Shown: positions 35,020 to 43,300 of the stretch, piece by piece
How positions within the stretch are numbered: position 1 is the first letter of the stretch
Layout of the letters: every line of letters starts with the position of its first letter
NCBI GenBank assembly: GCA_947629825.1
Contig: CANRFF010000006.1
Location: forward strand, 1 to 64,000
Reading direction: 5' to 3'
Source: an uncultured Anaeroplasmataceae bacterium
GTDB taxonomy: Bacteria; Bacillota_I; Bacilli_A; Acholeplasmatales; Anaeroplasmataceae
DNA length: 64,000 nt
Made by a program: the position numbers and the translations under genes
The notes under the pieces: model-generated
Seen by the model: only the letters and a program-made list of their open reading frames with translations
Told to the model about the DNA's origin: nothing
Databases searched by the model: none

Positions 35020-36774
35020 CTAGTTTTCCGAATGGAAATACCGGTAAATCGCCGTGGCGACCGAAGGGGGCATTCCGCTTTGTTCCAACTGTGAAACGGA
35101 AGCATTTTTGATCGCATCGATCGTCACAAAATATTTCAACAGTTGTTCTTTTCTTTTCGGCCCGATTCCGTCAATCGGATCCAAAATGGAAGAAAACAGT
35201 CCTTTGGCTTTATTGCTTCTGAAAAAACGAATCGCAAAGTCATGAACTTTTTGCGAAATGTCCGAAATCAATAAGAAAACAGGGGAATGGCGATCGACTT
35301 CCAGTAATTCTTCCCGAAAGAATATTTTGACGGCTTTATGATGATCGTCTTTTTGAATTCCGGCCACCGGAATATTCAAATGAAGTGTTTCCAACGTCTC
35401 CAAAGCCGCATGAACTTGAATTTGTCCGCCGTCCATTAAAATCAGATCCGGAAATTTTCCGTTTTCCAGAACCAACCGAAGATACCTCCGATAAATGACT
35501 TCTTTCATCGACTCGTAATCATTGGCTCCCTGAACGGTTTTGATATGATATTTCCGGAATTCCTTCGGAGCCGCTTTGCCGTCGATATAACATACCATTG
35601 CCGAAACGGGATATTCTCCGAACAAATTGGAATTGTCAAAAGCCTCGATTCTTCTCGGAGTCGGAAGATTCAGTAACTGACCCAATGCTTCCACCGTTTC
35701 CCACTTTTTCAGAACTTGATTTTTGTATATGCTCCGCCGATTTTCCAAATTAAATCGGGCATTGCGGTCGGCCATTTCCAAAATTTCTTTTTTCTTTCCC
35801 AATTTCGGTTCGGTAATCTCGATTCCGAGAGCCTCGGCCAAAAGCGAAGAATCGAATCTCATACACAATTCTTTCGGCTTGTCGTTCAAATCATAAAACT
35901 GTACCAAATAATTGGAAACTTCTTCTTCCAAAGAACCGTATTGATTTAAAATCGTTTGATGATTCTGAACAATATTGCCCTGTCTGGTAATAATAATATC
36001 CATCGATATTTCATCTTCGTCGGAATAAATGCCCACATAATCCCGACTGGTCAAATCATTGATGGAAATCTTTTGTTTGGCGATGGTATCTTCCACCGAA
36101 CGGATCATATCCCGATATTCTTTGGCTTTTTCGAATTCCAACGCTTCGGAAGCCGTCGTCATCGATTCATTCAGTTGTTTTAAAACCTCTTTGGCATCTC
36201 CGTTCAAAAAAGCGGAAATCTTATTACGATATTCCGTATAATCGATCGGCTCTTTGAAAATACAAGGAGCCAGACATTGATGCATATGATAATAGAGGCA
36301 TTCCTTCTGTGGAATTTGCCGGCATTTGCGCAAAGGATAAATCCGGTTCAACAGATCAACGGTCTGTCGGGCAGCTCCCACATTGGGATAAGGCCCGAAA
36401 TATCTCGCTTGATTCTTCTTGCGGGGATTTCTGGTTACAATCAGTCTGGGATGAATCTCATTGGTCAAAGCGACATAAGGATACGTTTTATCATCCGTCA
36501 ACATGATATTGTATTTCGGATCGTATTCTTTGATCATATTGATTTCCAACACAAAGGCTTCCAATTCACTGGAAGTGATCACATAAGTAAAATCTCTGAT
36601 CTCACTGACCAGTTTCGTCGTTTTCAAATTATGGGCACCATGAAAATAACTTTTTACCCGATTTTTTAAATTTTTCGCTTTTCCCACATAAATGATTTCA
36701 TTGTTTTCATCGCGCATTTGATAACATCCGGGCTGTTCCGGAAGTAATTTTAGTTTTTCTTCAATGAAAGACAT
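35020..36774 (-). CDS. uvrC: Excinuclease ABC subunit C
   Basis: UvrC makes both incisions in nucleotide excision repair. The N-terminal GIY-YIG nuclease (about residues 12-95) has GCYQMRDENNEIIYVGKAKNL; the UVR domain (about 200-235) has EALEFEKAKEYRDMI; the RNase H-like nuclease (about 370-530) has RIEAFDNSNLFGEYPVSAMV and LILMDGGQIQV; and the C-terminal helix-hairpin-helix pair has LDPIDGIGPKRKEQLLKYF. Length 584 is normal. It begins three bases after the CmpB-family gene ends, with an AAGGAG site upstream. Confidence 0.97.
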   Translation of the reverse strand: MSFIEEKLKLLPEQPGCYQMRDENNEIIYVGKAKNLKNRVKSYFHGAHNLKTTKLVSEIRDFTYVITSSELEAFVLEINMIKEYDPKYNIMLTDDKTYPYVALTNEIHPRLIVTRNPRKKNQARYFGPYPNVGAARQTVDLLNRIYPLRKCRQIPQKECLYYHMHQCLAPCIFKEPIDYTEYRNKISAFLNGDAKEVLKQLNESMTTASEALEFEKAKEYRDMIRSVEDTIAKQKISINDLTSRDYVGIYSDEDEISMDIIITRQGNIVQNHQTILNQYGSLEEEVSNYLVQFYDLNDKPKELCMRFDSSLLAEALGIEITEPKLGKKKEILEMADRNARFNLENRRSIYKNQVLKKWETVEALGQLLNLPTPRRIEAFDNSNLFGEYPVSAMVCYIDGKAAPKEFRKYHIKTVQGANDYESMKEVIYRRYLRLVLENGKFPDLILMDGGQIQVHAALETLETLHLNIPVAGIQKDDHHKAVKIFFREELLEVDRHSPVFLLISDISQKVHDFAIRFFRSNKAKGLFSSILDPIDGIGPKRKEQLLKYFVTIDAIKNASVSQLEQSGMPPSVATAIYRYFHSEN

Positions 36775-36777
36775 GAA

Positions 36778-37509
36778 CTATTCTCCTTTATGTTCCATAT
36801 GTTTTTCCATAAACTCTTTTAAAGAGGTTCTTTTCTTTCCCACTTTGCGCAATTTCATCGTCGGATATCGATTCGCAAGAGATTTCAGTTTCACAACAAC
36901 GGCCGAGGAAGACAGATATTCTTTGGCAGCTTCCGTTTTTTCCGCAATAATTTCACTGGCTTCATCCATAAAAGAGGCCACCTTCGAAAGAATTTTCGAA
37001 ACATTGACATGTTGAATCGTCGAAAAAATACTATCTATCAACAATGCCATCAGCAAAATCCCGTTGACGATATAAAGCGCCAGCGATGGAATCATATCGA
37101 TCCAACTTTTTAAATACGGTTGAATCCCATACATTACCAACATCACCAGCCCACCGAACATCAACGAATTCCGAAGACAGACACGGCCGTGAATATTGAA
37201 TTTCCGCTGTGAATAATCCCACCAACGCATATGAAAACAAATTTCCATAACATAACTGGTCAGATATTCCAAAGTCGACGTCAATAAAATCCCCAGAATC
37301 AAAACCAAATACCACATTCCCCGATCGTAAAGGGGTTTCATCGACAAAATAATCAATACGGCTCCGCAACCGTAAATCGGACAAATCGGCATATAAAGAT
37401 ATCCCCGATTTACCAGTTTCCGTTGCGCAACGGAACAATAGACCACTTCGCACAAATATCCCAAAAATGAATAAATAAAAAAGCACAACAAATAATCGTT
37501 CAAACTCAT
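36778..37509 (-). CDS. CmpB-family membrane protein (putative ABC transporter permease)
   Basis: This is a membrane protein of the PF06541-type family annotated as putative ABC transporter type IV permease; the real function is not known and no ATPase gene is nearby. About six membrane helices are visible over residues 5-190, including LNDYLLCFFIYSFLGYLCEV at the N-terminus, PICPIYGCGAVLII, and a long helix pair after LEYLTSYVMEICF and WWDYSQRKFNIHGRVCL, the typical family motif. The C-terminal 60 residues are cytosolic and basic. ATG 37509 is preferred to one two codons upstream because of spacing to GGGGAGG. It probably forms an operon with uvrC. Confidence 0.85.
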   Translation of the reverse strand: MSLNDYLLCFFIYSFLGYLCEVVYCSVAQRKLVNRGYLYMPICPIYGCGAVLIILSMKPLYDRGMWYLVLILGILLTSTLEYLTSYVMEICFHMRWWDYSQRKFNIHGRVCLRNSLMFGGLVMLVMYGIQPYLKSWIDMIPSLALYIVNGILLMALLIDSIFSTIQHVNVSKILSKVASFMDEASEIIAEKTEAAKEYLSSSAVVVKLKSLANRYPTMKLRKVGKKRTSLKEFMEKHMEHKGE

Positions 37510-37543
37510 AAACATTTCCTCCCCTGACGTTTGCGGTTCGATA

Positions 37544-37573
37544 GAAAAAAAGCTAATAGAAACTCTATTAGCT
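37544..37573 (-). terminator. Terminator of gmk-rpoZ
   Basis: On the minus strand AGCTAATAGA / TCTATTAGCT with a three-base loop is followed by seven T. Confidence 0.93.
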
Positions 37574-37580
37574 CCGATTT

Positions 37581-37799
37581 CTACTTAAAAGTCATTTTGG
37601 TTTTTCCGACCAAAATTTCCTCTAATGCCTGACCTACCGGCTTTACGCAAACACCGTCTTCATAAGAAGTATAATTTTCTTCTTCGATGATTTTCGCACG
37701 TTTTGCGGCCGCATAAGCCAATTTATACTTGGAATCGATTTTTTCCAACAGTGCATCGACCGAAGGATATCTCATACCGTCATAATTTTTCTTACTCAT
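37581..37799 (-). CDS. rpoZ: DNA-directed RNA polymerase subunit omega
   Basis: Omega helps fold and assemble the beta' subunit. The 72-residue sequence has the family pattern RYPSVDALLEKIDSKYKLAYAAAKRA followed by acidic linker and KPVGQALEEILVGKT (given in pieces RYPSVDALLEKI, KLAYAAAKRAK, PVGQALEEI). The ATG at 37799 has GGAGG at good distance and lies 11 bases after the gmk stop. The gmk-rpoZ pair is conserved across bacteria and supports the call. Confidence 0.95.
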   Translation of the reverse strand: MSKKNYDGMRYPSVDALLEKIDSKYKLAYAAAKRAKIIEEENYTSYEDGVCVKPVGQALEEILVGKTKMTFK

Positions 37800-37810
37800 T
37801 TTGCCCTCCA

Positions 37811-38431
37811 TCAATTTTCTTCAATCATTTTCATATATTTATGAATGCTTCGTTCCGTTTTCGCATGTTCTGCCCGAATGATTGCCATAATCCGATCCGC
37901 CGCATTATGAACCTCGTCATTGACGACAATATAATCATATAAATGGGCCAGTTGAAATTCCCGATTGGCTTTTTCGATTCTTGCCCGAATAATTTCTTCG
38001 GATTCGGTTCCCCGGCGTCTGAGACGTTCGTATAACGCTTGTTTTCCCGGCGGAACAACAAAGATCATCACGCAATCCGGCATTTTCTCTTTGACTTGCT
38101 GAGCCCCTTCGACTTCGATTTCCAGAACCACTTCGTTTCCCAAATCCAGTTGCTCATTGACTTTGTCGAGCGGAGTACCGTAATAATTTCCCACAAATTC
38201 CGCCGTTTCCAAAAACTGTCCTTCTTCTTTCCGTTTCATGAACTCTTCTTTGGAAACAAAAAAGTAATCCACGCCGTCAACTTCTCCGGGTCGTTTGGCG
38301 CGTGTGGTCATGGAAACACTGTAAACCAAATTGTGTTTCGGCATATTAAAAAGCGCCCTGCGAATTGTTCCCTTTCCGACTCCGGAAGGGCCGGATATCA
38401 CTACTAAAAGTCCACGGTCATTTAACTTCAT
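37811..38431 (-). CDS. gmk: Guanylate kinase
   Basis: Gmk converts GMP to GDP with ATP. The P-loop SGPSGVGKGT is at residues 13-22, the GMP-binding part has SMTTRAKRPGEVDGVDYFFVS, and the LID has RLRRRGTESEEIIRARIEKA (both given partly: TTRAKRPGEVDGVDYFF; RRRGTESEEIIRARI). Length 206 is standard. The ATG at 38431 is used, as the AAGGATGG site would overlap the ATG four codons upstream. A TTGTAT-17-TAAAAT promoter lies upstream, overlapped by an inverted repeat. rpoZ is the second gene of the operon. Confidence 0.96.
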   Translation of the reverse strand: MKLNDRGLLVVISGPSGVGKGTIRRALFNMPKHNLVYSVSMTTRAKRPGEVDGVDYFFVSKEEFMKRKEEGQFLETAEFVGNYYGTPLDKVNEQLDLGNEVVLEIEVEGAQQVKEKMPDCVMIFVVPPGKQALYERLRRRGTESEEIIRARIEKANREFQLAHLYDYIVVNDEVHNAADRIMAIIRAEHAKTERSIHKYMKMIEEN

Positions 38432-38453
38432 AATACGAACCATCCTTTTGTTT

Positions 38454-38482
38454 ATTTTAACATTATCTTATCCGTGATACAA
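38454..38482 (-). promoter_or_regulatory. Sigma-A promoter of gmk-rpoZ
   Basis: On the minus strand TTGTAT (38477-38482) and TAAAAT (38454-38459) are 17 bases apart, with TG one base before the -10 box. Confidence 0.7.
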
Positions 38483-38487
38483 GATAA
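38463..38487. promoter_or_regulatory. Inverted repeat over the gmk promoter
   Basis: TTATCTT, eleven bases, AAGATAA. The seven-base arms are perfect and cover the -35 box and part of the spacer. It may be an operator; no regulator can be named. Confidence 0.35.
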
Positions 38488-38509
38488 AATCGCTTTCTTT
38501 TTACACTTT

Positions 38510-38899
38510 TTATAAAAGAACGATTTCGTTTTGCAGAAGAAAAAGTTGTTGAATCAACAATTCCAGAATATCTTCCGCATCTTCGCACATCATAAAACGA
38601 TATTCCAGCGTTACGATCCCCGAAGAGTGCAGATATGTTTTCAGATAAGAAGATTTTTGATTGAATTCGTTCAATTTTTTGAAATCACAGGTTTTCGGCG
38701 TAGCCAAAGACAAATTGACATTGAAACTGATGATATTGTTTTCGTGAATGGTAAGATACGGGTAAATGATCCAGCCGATTTCCGAAAAACAGATTTCAAA
38801 TTGATATTTGGTATTGGTTTCATCCTTTGTCACTGCCAGTTCTTTCTCTTTGAAAAACGCATTGAATTTTGCGGTAATTTTCTTGATCGACCAAGCCAT
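38510..38899 (-). CDS. Hypothetical protein, possibly YbjN-like fold
   Basis: This 129-residue protein is not recognised with certainty. It has an N-terminal helix (MAWSIKKITAKFNAFFKEK), a run of beta strands (KYQFEICFSEIGWIIYP, NIISFNVNLSLA), the LNEFNQKSSYLKTYLHSSG helix-strand part and a C-terminal helix with ILELLIQQLFLLQNEI. That order resembles the YbjN or type III secretion chaperone-like fold, which is only a suggestion. There is no membrane segment. The ATG at 38899 has AGAGGGG upstream. It lies between gmk and the divergent rqcH and may share regulation with neither. Confidence 0.75.
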   Translation of the reverse strand: MAWSIKKITAKFNAFFKEKELAVTKDETNTKYQFEICFSEIGWIIYPYLTIHENNIISFNVNLSLATPKTCDFKKLNEFNQKSSYLKTYLHSSGIVTLEYRFMMCEDAEDILELLIQQLFLLQNEIVLL

Positions 38900-38994
38900 G
38901 ATATCCCCTCTTTTCAAATTTAATTTTATTTTATCACATTTTCTTTTTTTTGATAAGAAAATCATTGATTTTCTCTCAATTTTTGAAGATTTTA

Positions 38995-39003
38995 TGATAT
39001 ACT
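38995..39003 (+). promoter_or_regulatory. Extended -10 promoter of rqcH
   Basis: TGATATACT lies 21 bases before the ATG, with a GAGGTG site between. No good -35 box is seen. Confidence 0.55.
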
Positions 39004-39024
39004 TAAAAAATAAGAGGTGGTTTT

Positions 39025-40653
39025 ATGAGTTTCGATGGCGTTTTGATGCATCATCTCAAAGAAGAATTGAATCTTTTAAAAAGCGGAAGAATCACCAAAA
39101 TCGTCGAATCTTCCGATACGGATTTTATCTGGACCATCCGCAAAGAACATACCAATTATTTTCTTTTGACTTCTTTTTCCAGCGAATATGCCCGAATTCA
39201 TCTGACCGAAAAAAAATACGATTCTTCTTTTCAACCGAAAAGTTTTACCATGTTTTTGAGAAAACATTGCGAAGGATATTTTATCGAAGACATCACGCAA
39301 TTCGAAAACGACCGTATTTTAACTTTCAAAATCCAAGGGCTCAACGAAATGAAAGATCTTTCCGTCAAATTTCTGATTTTCGAAATCATGGGAAGATATT
39401 CCAATCTCATTCTGACAGACGATCAATATAAAATTCTGGACGTTCTGAAAAAAGACGGCGTCGGTGAATATCACCGCACCATGTTACCAAACGCAACCTA
39501 TACTTATCCCGTTTCGGACAAGATCAATCCTTTTCAAAGTTTTGTTTCGGAAAACCGAACCTTTTCTTCTCCCAAAGATCTCATTTCACAAATCATGGGG
39601 ATTTCTTATTTGCTGGCGGAAGCTTGTTTTCAAAACGATCGGGTTTGGGAAAATTTACTCCAACGGATTCATTTACCGGTTCAACCTTGTATCGTCAGAA
39701 CCATCTACGGAAAAACCGATTTTTATTTTCATCCGCTGAACTACGAAACGATCACGACATTTCCGACCATCAGTCAACTGTTGGATCAATACTACTATGA
39801 GGCCGATATTGCTTCCATCATTCGCCAAAAAACAAATGATTTAAGCAAATTTATCGAAAAACAAATCCGGAAAAACGAGAAAAAAATCGCCAAAATCACT
39901 CTTGATCTGAAAGAAGCTCAAAATGCAGATGAAATGAAATTAAAAGGCGAATTGCTTCTTTCCTGTTCCGATTTGAAACAAAAACAATCCCAAATCACGC
40001 TGACGAATTATTATAATAACGAAAAAATGACCATTTCTCTCGATCCGAAACGAACGATTCTGGAAAATTCGAACCTTTATTATAAAAAATATCAAAAAGC
40101 CAAACAGTCGATTCACTATCTCAACGAACAAATCGAACTGGCCGAAGATGAAATGGAATATTTCCGATTGCTTGCCGCCCAACTTCCCAAGTGCAGTTTG
40201 AACGACGCACTGGAAATCCAACAGGAACTGACAGACAACAAATATCTTTTTCAAAAGGAAAAACCTTTGAAAAAGAAAAAGCCGACACTACTGGCTTTTA
40301 TGGTCGACGGCGTACGGATTTCCGTCGGAAAAAACAATCTGCAAAACGAATATCTGACTCATACCGTTGCCAAATCCGACGAATATTGGTTTCATGTGCA
40401 AAATGCTCCGGGAAGTCATGTGGTAATCCATAGTAACAACTTGACGGAACACTTGATCCGTACTGCCGCACTTTTGGCGGCGACCTATTCTTCTTACAGT
40501 GAATCTTCTTCCGTACCGGTGGACTATACCCAAGTTCGTTATATCAAAAAAATACCGAAAAAAAGGGCTTGTTTCGTTCGGTATACCAATCAAAAAACCA
40601 TCTATATCGATCCGGATAAAAAACAAGCGGAACAATTACAGATGGTCAGATGA
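39025..40653 (+). CDS. rqcH: Rqc2 homologue RqcH (ribosome quality control)
   Basis: RqcH binds stalled 50S subunits with peptidyl-tRNA and adds alanine tails that mark the nascent chain for degradation. The NFACT-N domain (about residues 1-180) has SFDGVLMHHLKEEL and RIHLTEKKYD; a coiled coil spans about 270-410; and the NFACT-R domain (about 440-540) has SDEYWFHVQNAPGSHVVIHS and VDYTQVRYIKKIP. The older name is fibronectin-binding protein (FbpA/PavA). Length 542 is close to the usual 570. The ATG has GAGGTG five bases upstream. The gene stands alone. Confidence 0.95.
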   Translation: MSFDGVLMHHLKEELNLLKSGRITKIVESSDTDFIWTIRKEHTNYFLLTSFSSEYARIHLTEKKYDSSFQPKSFTMFLRKHCEGYFIEDITQFENDRILTFKIQGLNEMKDLSVKFLIFEIMGRYSNLILTDDQYKILDVLKKDGVGEYHRTMLPNATYTYPVSDKINPFQSFVSENRTFSSPKDLISQIMGISYLLAEACFQNDRVWENLLQRIHLPVQPCIVRTIYGKTDFYFHPLNYETITTFPTISQLLDQYYYEADIASIIRQKTNDLSKFIEKQIRKNEKKIAKITLDLKEAQNADEMKLKGELLLSCSDLKQKQSQITLTNYYNNEKMTISLDPKRTILENSNLYYKKYQKAKQSIHYLNEQIELAEDEMEYFRLLAAQLPKCSLNDALEIQQELTDNKYLFQKEKPLKKKKPTLLAFMVDGVRISVGKNNLQNEYLTHTVAKSDEYWFHVQNAPGSHVVIHSNNLTEHLIRTAALLAATYSSYSESSSVPVDYTQVRYIKKIPKKRACFVRYTNQKTIYIDPDKKQAEQLQMVR

Positions 40654-40666
40654 GGCAACTTTTCGG

Positions 40667-40990
40667 TTATATTTTTTTCAATTCCCGGATACTTTCATCC
40701 AAAGTGGTATAAAAACGATCGATTAACGTCTGATCCCACGTTTCTTTTTTCAGTTTTTCCAAAACTCTCACGGCGTCGTCATACATTTGTTTGGCACCCA
40801 AATTCAAAGAGATTCCTTTTAACGAATGAATATACAATGTTGCGGCAGGAATATCTTTGGTTTGATTGAATCGTTGAAAATCCAAAGCATAATCGCGATG
40901 ATTTTCCAAAAAATTATTCTTCAACTGTTGAAAAATAGTCGCATTGCCCATCAGATAATGCATTGCCAAATCCATATCAATATATTTCAT
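40667..40990 (-). CDS. Hpt (histidine phosphotransfer) domain protein
   Basis: The 107-residue helical protein has the Hpt phosphorylation motif LYIHSLKGISLNLGA near residue 52, in which the His receives a phosphoryl group from a receiver domain. The rest fits a four-helix bundle: LAMHYLMGNATIFQQLKNNF before and VRVLEKLKKETWDQTL after. No histidine kinase or receiver is in the window, so it is an orphan relay protein here. It starts 11 bases after the M18 aminopeptidase stop with an AAGGAG site, which suggests co-transcription. Confidence 0.85.
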   Translation of the reverse strand: MKYIDMDLAMHYLMGNATIFQQLKNNFLENHRDYALDFQRFNQTKDIPAATLYIHSLKGISLNLGAKQMYDDAVRVLEKLKKETWDQTLIDRFYTTLDESIRELKKI

Positions 40991-41001
40991 AAAAGGCTCC
41001 T

Positions 41002-42291
41002 TTACTCCAAATCCAATTGATTTTCCAAAGGATAATGCATGGAATTGGTATAGTACTCTTTCAAAGCGGTAATCAAATCTTGCAAATCTTTGCTGCCGGC
41101 AGTTTCATACGCAGAATGCATCGCCAATTGAGCCAAGCCGATATCCACCGACGGAATTGAAACCTGACGAAGAGAGACAACTCCCAACGTCGATCCGCCT
41201 GCGATATCGCTCCGATTGGAGTTCAGTTGTACCGAAACACCGGCTTTTTTACAGATTTCCTGAAAAAACGCACCGGAAAAAGCATCGGTCGAATACGACC
41301 CTCTGGCAGCATTTTTAATGACAATCCCTTTGTTCAGATAACAAGCATTTCCTTCGTCGTATTTTTCCGGATGAGCGGAATGAAATCCTTGGGCATTGTC
41401 GCAAGAGACAAAAAACGAATGGGAAAGTTCCCGAAGATATTCTTCTTTGGACTGTCCCAAAGACAAAGAAATTCTTTCCAAAACATTATCGAGAAACGTT
41501 CCGGCGGCTCCTTGCATGGTAGACGAACCGATTTCTTCATTATCGAAAAAGGCCGCTACATTGATGTACGGATGTTCTTCTACCGATAAAAGCGCCTGTA
41601 AAATACCGAAAGAACATTCCAGATTGTCGATTTGCGGGGCGACGATATATTCGCTTTCGGCACCCGCAAGCATTCCCCGATCCAGAACCGTCAAATAGAG
41701 ATCCCAATTCAAAATGTCTTTTTCTTCCAAATGACACTGCTCTGCCAACCAATTTTTAAAACTTTTATTGGGATTTTCGGAAAAGAACGGCAACAAATCC
41801 GTTTGCGGATTCCATTCGATTCCGCTATTTACATTGCGATTGTAATGAATCGGCAAATTGGGAATGATCAGTGCCGGAGATGAGATATTCACCAATTTCG
41901 CTTCGACTTTGGAACCTTTTTCTACCAAAACCCTGCCGGCAATCCCCAGCGGACGATCCATCCATGACTGAAAAATCGGTCCTCCGTAAACTTCCACATT
42001 CAATTTTGTTCCGGAAGAACGAACCACTTCGGCTTTCGGTTTGATTTTGAATGTCGGAGAATCCAAATGGGCGGCCGTAATGCGATACCCTTTTTTCCGA
42101 TTTTTCGGCAAAACAAACGCAATCAAAGAAGACATATTTCTGCCGACGAAATATTTCCCTCCGGGTGTCAATTTCCAGGAATCTTTTTCATTCAAGGCCT
42201 GAAAACCGTGAGCCTGTAAACTCTTTTTAATTTCTTCCGCCGCATGAAATGCCGTCGGCGTTTTCGAAAGAAAATCCAAAAACTCTTTCAT
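41002..42291 (-). CDS. M18 family aminopeptidase
   Basis: This is a zinc aminopeptidase of family M18 (aspartyl aminopeptidase type), which removes N-terminal, often acidic, residues from peptides in the cytosol. Metal and catalytic motifs are in order: AAHLDSPTFKIKP (His ligand), PQIDNLECSFGI (bridging Asp), FFDNEEIGSSTMQGA (Glu general base and ligand), SCDNAQGFHSAHP (Asp/His) and the C-terminal LAMHSAYETAG. Length 429 is standard. The ATG has GGAGGG upstream and follows the thioesterase stop by three bases. The Hpt gene follows. Confidence 0.95.
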   Translation of the reverse strand: MKEFLDFLSKTPTAFHAAEEIKKSLQAHGFQALNEKDSWKLTPGGKYFVGRNMSSLIAFVLPKNRKKGYRITAAHLDSPTFKIKPKAEVVRSSGTKLNVEVYGGPIFQSWMDRPLGIAGRVLVEKGSKVEAKLVNISSPALIIPNLPIHYNRNVNSGIEWNPQTDLLPFFSENPNKSFKNWLAEQCHLEEKDILNWDLYLTVLDRGMLAGAESEYIVAPQIDNLECSFGILQALLSVEEHPYINVAAFFDNEEIGSSTMQGAAGTFLDNVLERISLSLGQSKEEYLRELSHSFFVSCDNAQGFHSAHPEKYDEGNACYLNKGIVIKNAARGSYSTDAFSGAFFQEICKKAGVSVQLNSNRSDIAGGSTLGVVSLRQVSIPSVDIGLAQLAMHSAYETAGSKDLQDLITALKEYYTNSMHYPLENQLDLE

Positions 42292-42294
42292 TAT

Positions 42295-43029
42295 TTATCC
42301 CTCCATTGTAACGATACATTCAAAACATCTTTCCTGTTGAATTTTTCCGATATATATATCCTGATTTTTCTCATTCCGATAATATCCGATTTCCAAAAAG
42401 TCATTCAATTTGGCTTCTTTAATATAAGCAATTTCGACTTTTTTAAAATAGTTCGTCTCCGTTTTAAACGGACAGGCATCAAATATCACTTTCAGATAAC
42501 TGGCATTGTTCATATGTCCGTTATGATCCAAATCTCCGTAATTGACCCGGTGGGTAAAAAATTCGCTGCATTTCGAATCATCCAATGACAATTTCCGCGG
42601 TTGTTTTTCCGGAAAAGAGGTTGTTAAAACATATTCTCCGTTAAATTCCACCCGATCTGCCCGAATAAGATTTCTTTTTTCCAAACCAATCACTACCCAA
42701 TTGGAAATTCCCCGAACCAAAAGCTCTCCTTCCAAACTGCGCATTTCGTATTCACGTTCAAATTCGAGTTTTCCTTTCGGTTTCGGCCAAGTAATCAATA
42801 AAACATCTTCCAGATACGGAGGCATTTTCAAAATTTCATATTGTTGATAAAGAACCACCCATGCCATATCGTGATCTTTCATATAAGGATATCCCACTCC
42901 GATTTCGCCGGCATGAAGTCCGGCAATATCCTGAAATAAATCAAAAATACTCGCCGGTGTGATTTGATCTTTCCAGTCGACATCTTTCGTATGAATAAAA
43001 CATTTCATTTCTTTGCGCATCAGTGCCAT
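42295..43029 (-). CDS. Acyl-ACP thioesterase
   Basis: This enzyme releases free fatty acid from acyl carrier protein. It has the double hot-dog fold of the FatA/FatB and bacterial acyl-ACP thioesterase family: the first half (about residues 1-130) with ITPASIFDLFQDIAGLHAGEIG (given in part: SIFDLFQDIAGLH) and VLLITWPKPKGKLEFEREYEM (ITWPKPKGKLEFERE), the second half (about 140-244) with RVNYGDLDHNGHMNNASYL, which has the catalytic Asn/His region. ATG 43029 has GAGGTG six bases upstream. A complex leader with two promoters, a palindrome and a terminator precedes the gene. The M18 and Hpt genes follow. Confidence 0.92.
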   Translation of the reverse strand: MALMRKEMKCFIHTKDVDWKDQITPASIFDLFQDIAGLHAGEIGVGYPYMKDHDMAWVVLYQQYEILKMPPYLEDVLLITWPKPKGKLEFEREYEMRSLEGELLVRGISNWVVIGLEKRNLIRADRVEFNGEYVLTTSFPEKQPRKLSLDDSKCSEFFTHRVNYGDLDHNGHMNNASYLKVIFDACPFKTETNYFKKVEIAYIKEAKLNDFLEIGYYRNEKNQDIYIGKIQQERCFECIVTMEG

Positions 43030-43056
43030 TGTTTTCACCTCACCCACATTGTAATT

Positions 43057-43085
43057 ATTTTACCATAATTTTCGAAAAATAACAA
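43057..43085 (-). promoter_or_regulatory. Proximal promoter of the thioesterase operon (P2)
   Basis: On the minus strand TTGTTA (43080-43085) and TAAAAT (43057-43062) are 17 bases apart. The -35 box lies in the T-run of the upstream terminator. Confidence 0.55.
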
Positions 43086-43112
43086 AAAAAAGAAACCAAT
43101 TTGTTTGGTTTC
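43082..43112 (-). terminator. Terminator in the thioesterase leader
   Basis: On the minus strand GAAACCAA / TTGGTTTC with a five-base loop is followed by eight T. It would stop transcription from the distal promoter at 43166-43194 before the thioesterase gene. Confidence 0.88.
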
Positions 43113-43132
43113 CCATAAAAAAGAAAAAAGAT

Positions 43133-43157
43133 CAATTTAAGGACAAGTCCTAAATTG
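43133..43157. promoter_or_regulatory. Palindrome downstream of the distal thioesterase promoter
   Basis: CAATTTAAGGAC-AA-GTCCTAAATTG is nearly perfect (one base missing in the right arm). On the minus strand its core TTAGGACTTGTCCTTAA has the 17-base length and outer TTAG/TAA of FapR sites. It may be a lipid regulator operator or, as RNA, a hairpin followed by a T-rich run. Confidence 0.6.
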
Positions 43158-43165
43158 ACATTTTC

Positions 43166-43194
43166 ATTATAGTTTTCTTCCGTTTTTTTGTCAA
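43166..43194 (-). promoter_or_regulatory. Distal promoter of the thioesterase leader (P1)
   Basis: On the minus strand TTGACA (43189-43194) and TATAAT (43166-43171) are perfect and 17 bases apart. Confidence 0.85.
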
Positions 43195-43273
43195 TACTTG
43201 TCAAAAAAACAAATCAATGAAAACGTAATCATTTTCAAAATAGAATGAAAAAAAGCCGTTTCGGAAGAATTTA

Positions 43274-43282
43274 TGTTACAAT
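43274..43282 (+). promoter_or_regulatory. Extended -10 promoter of hslO
   Basis: TGTTACAAT lies 18 bases before the ATG, with GGCGGTGATG between as ribosome binding site. Confidence 0.55.
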
Positions 43283-43300
43283 AAAGGCGGTGATGAAATA

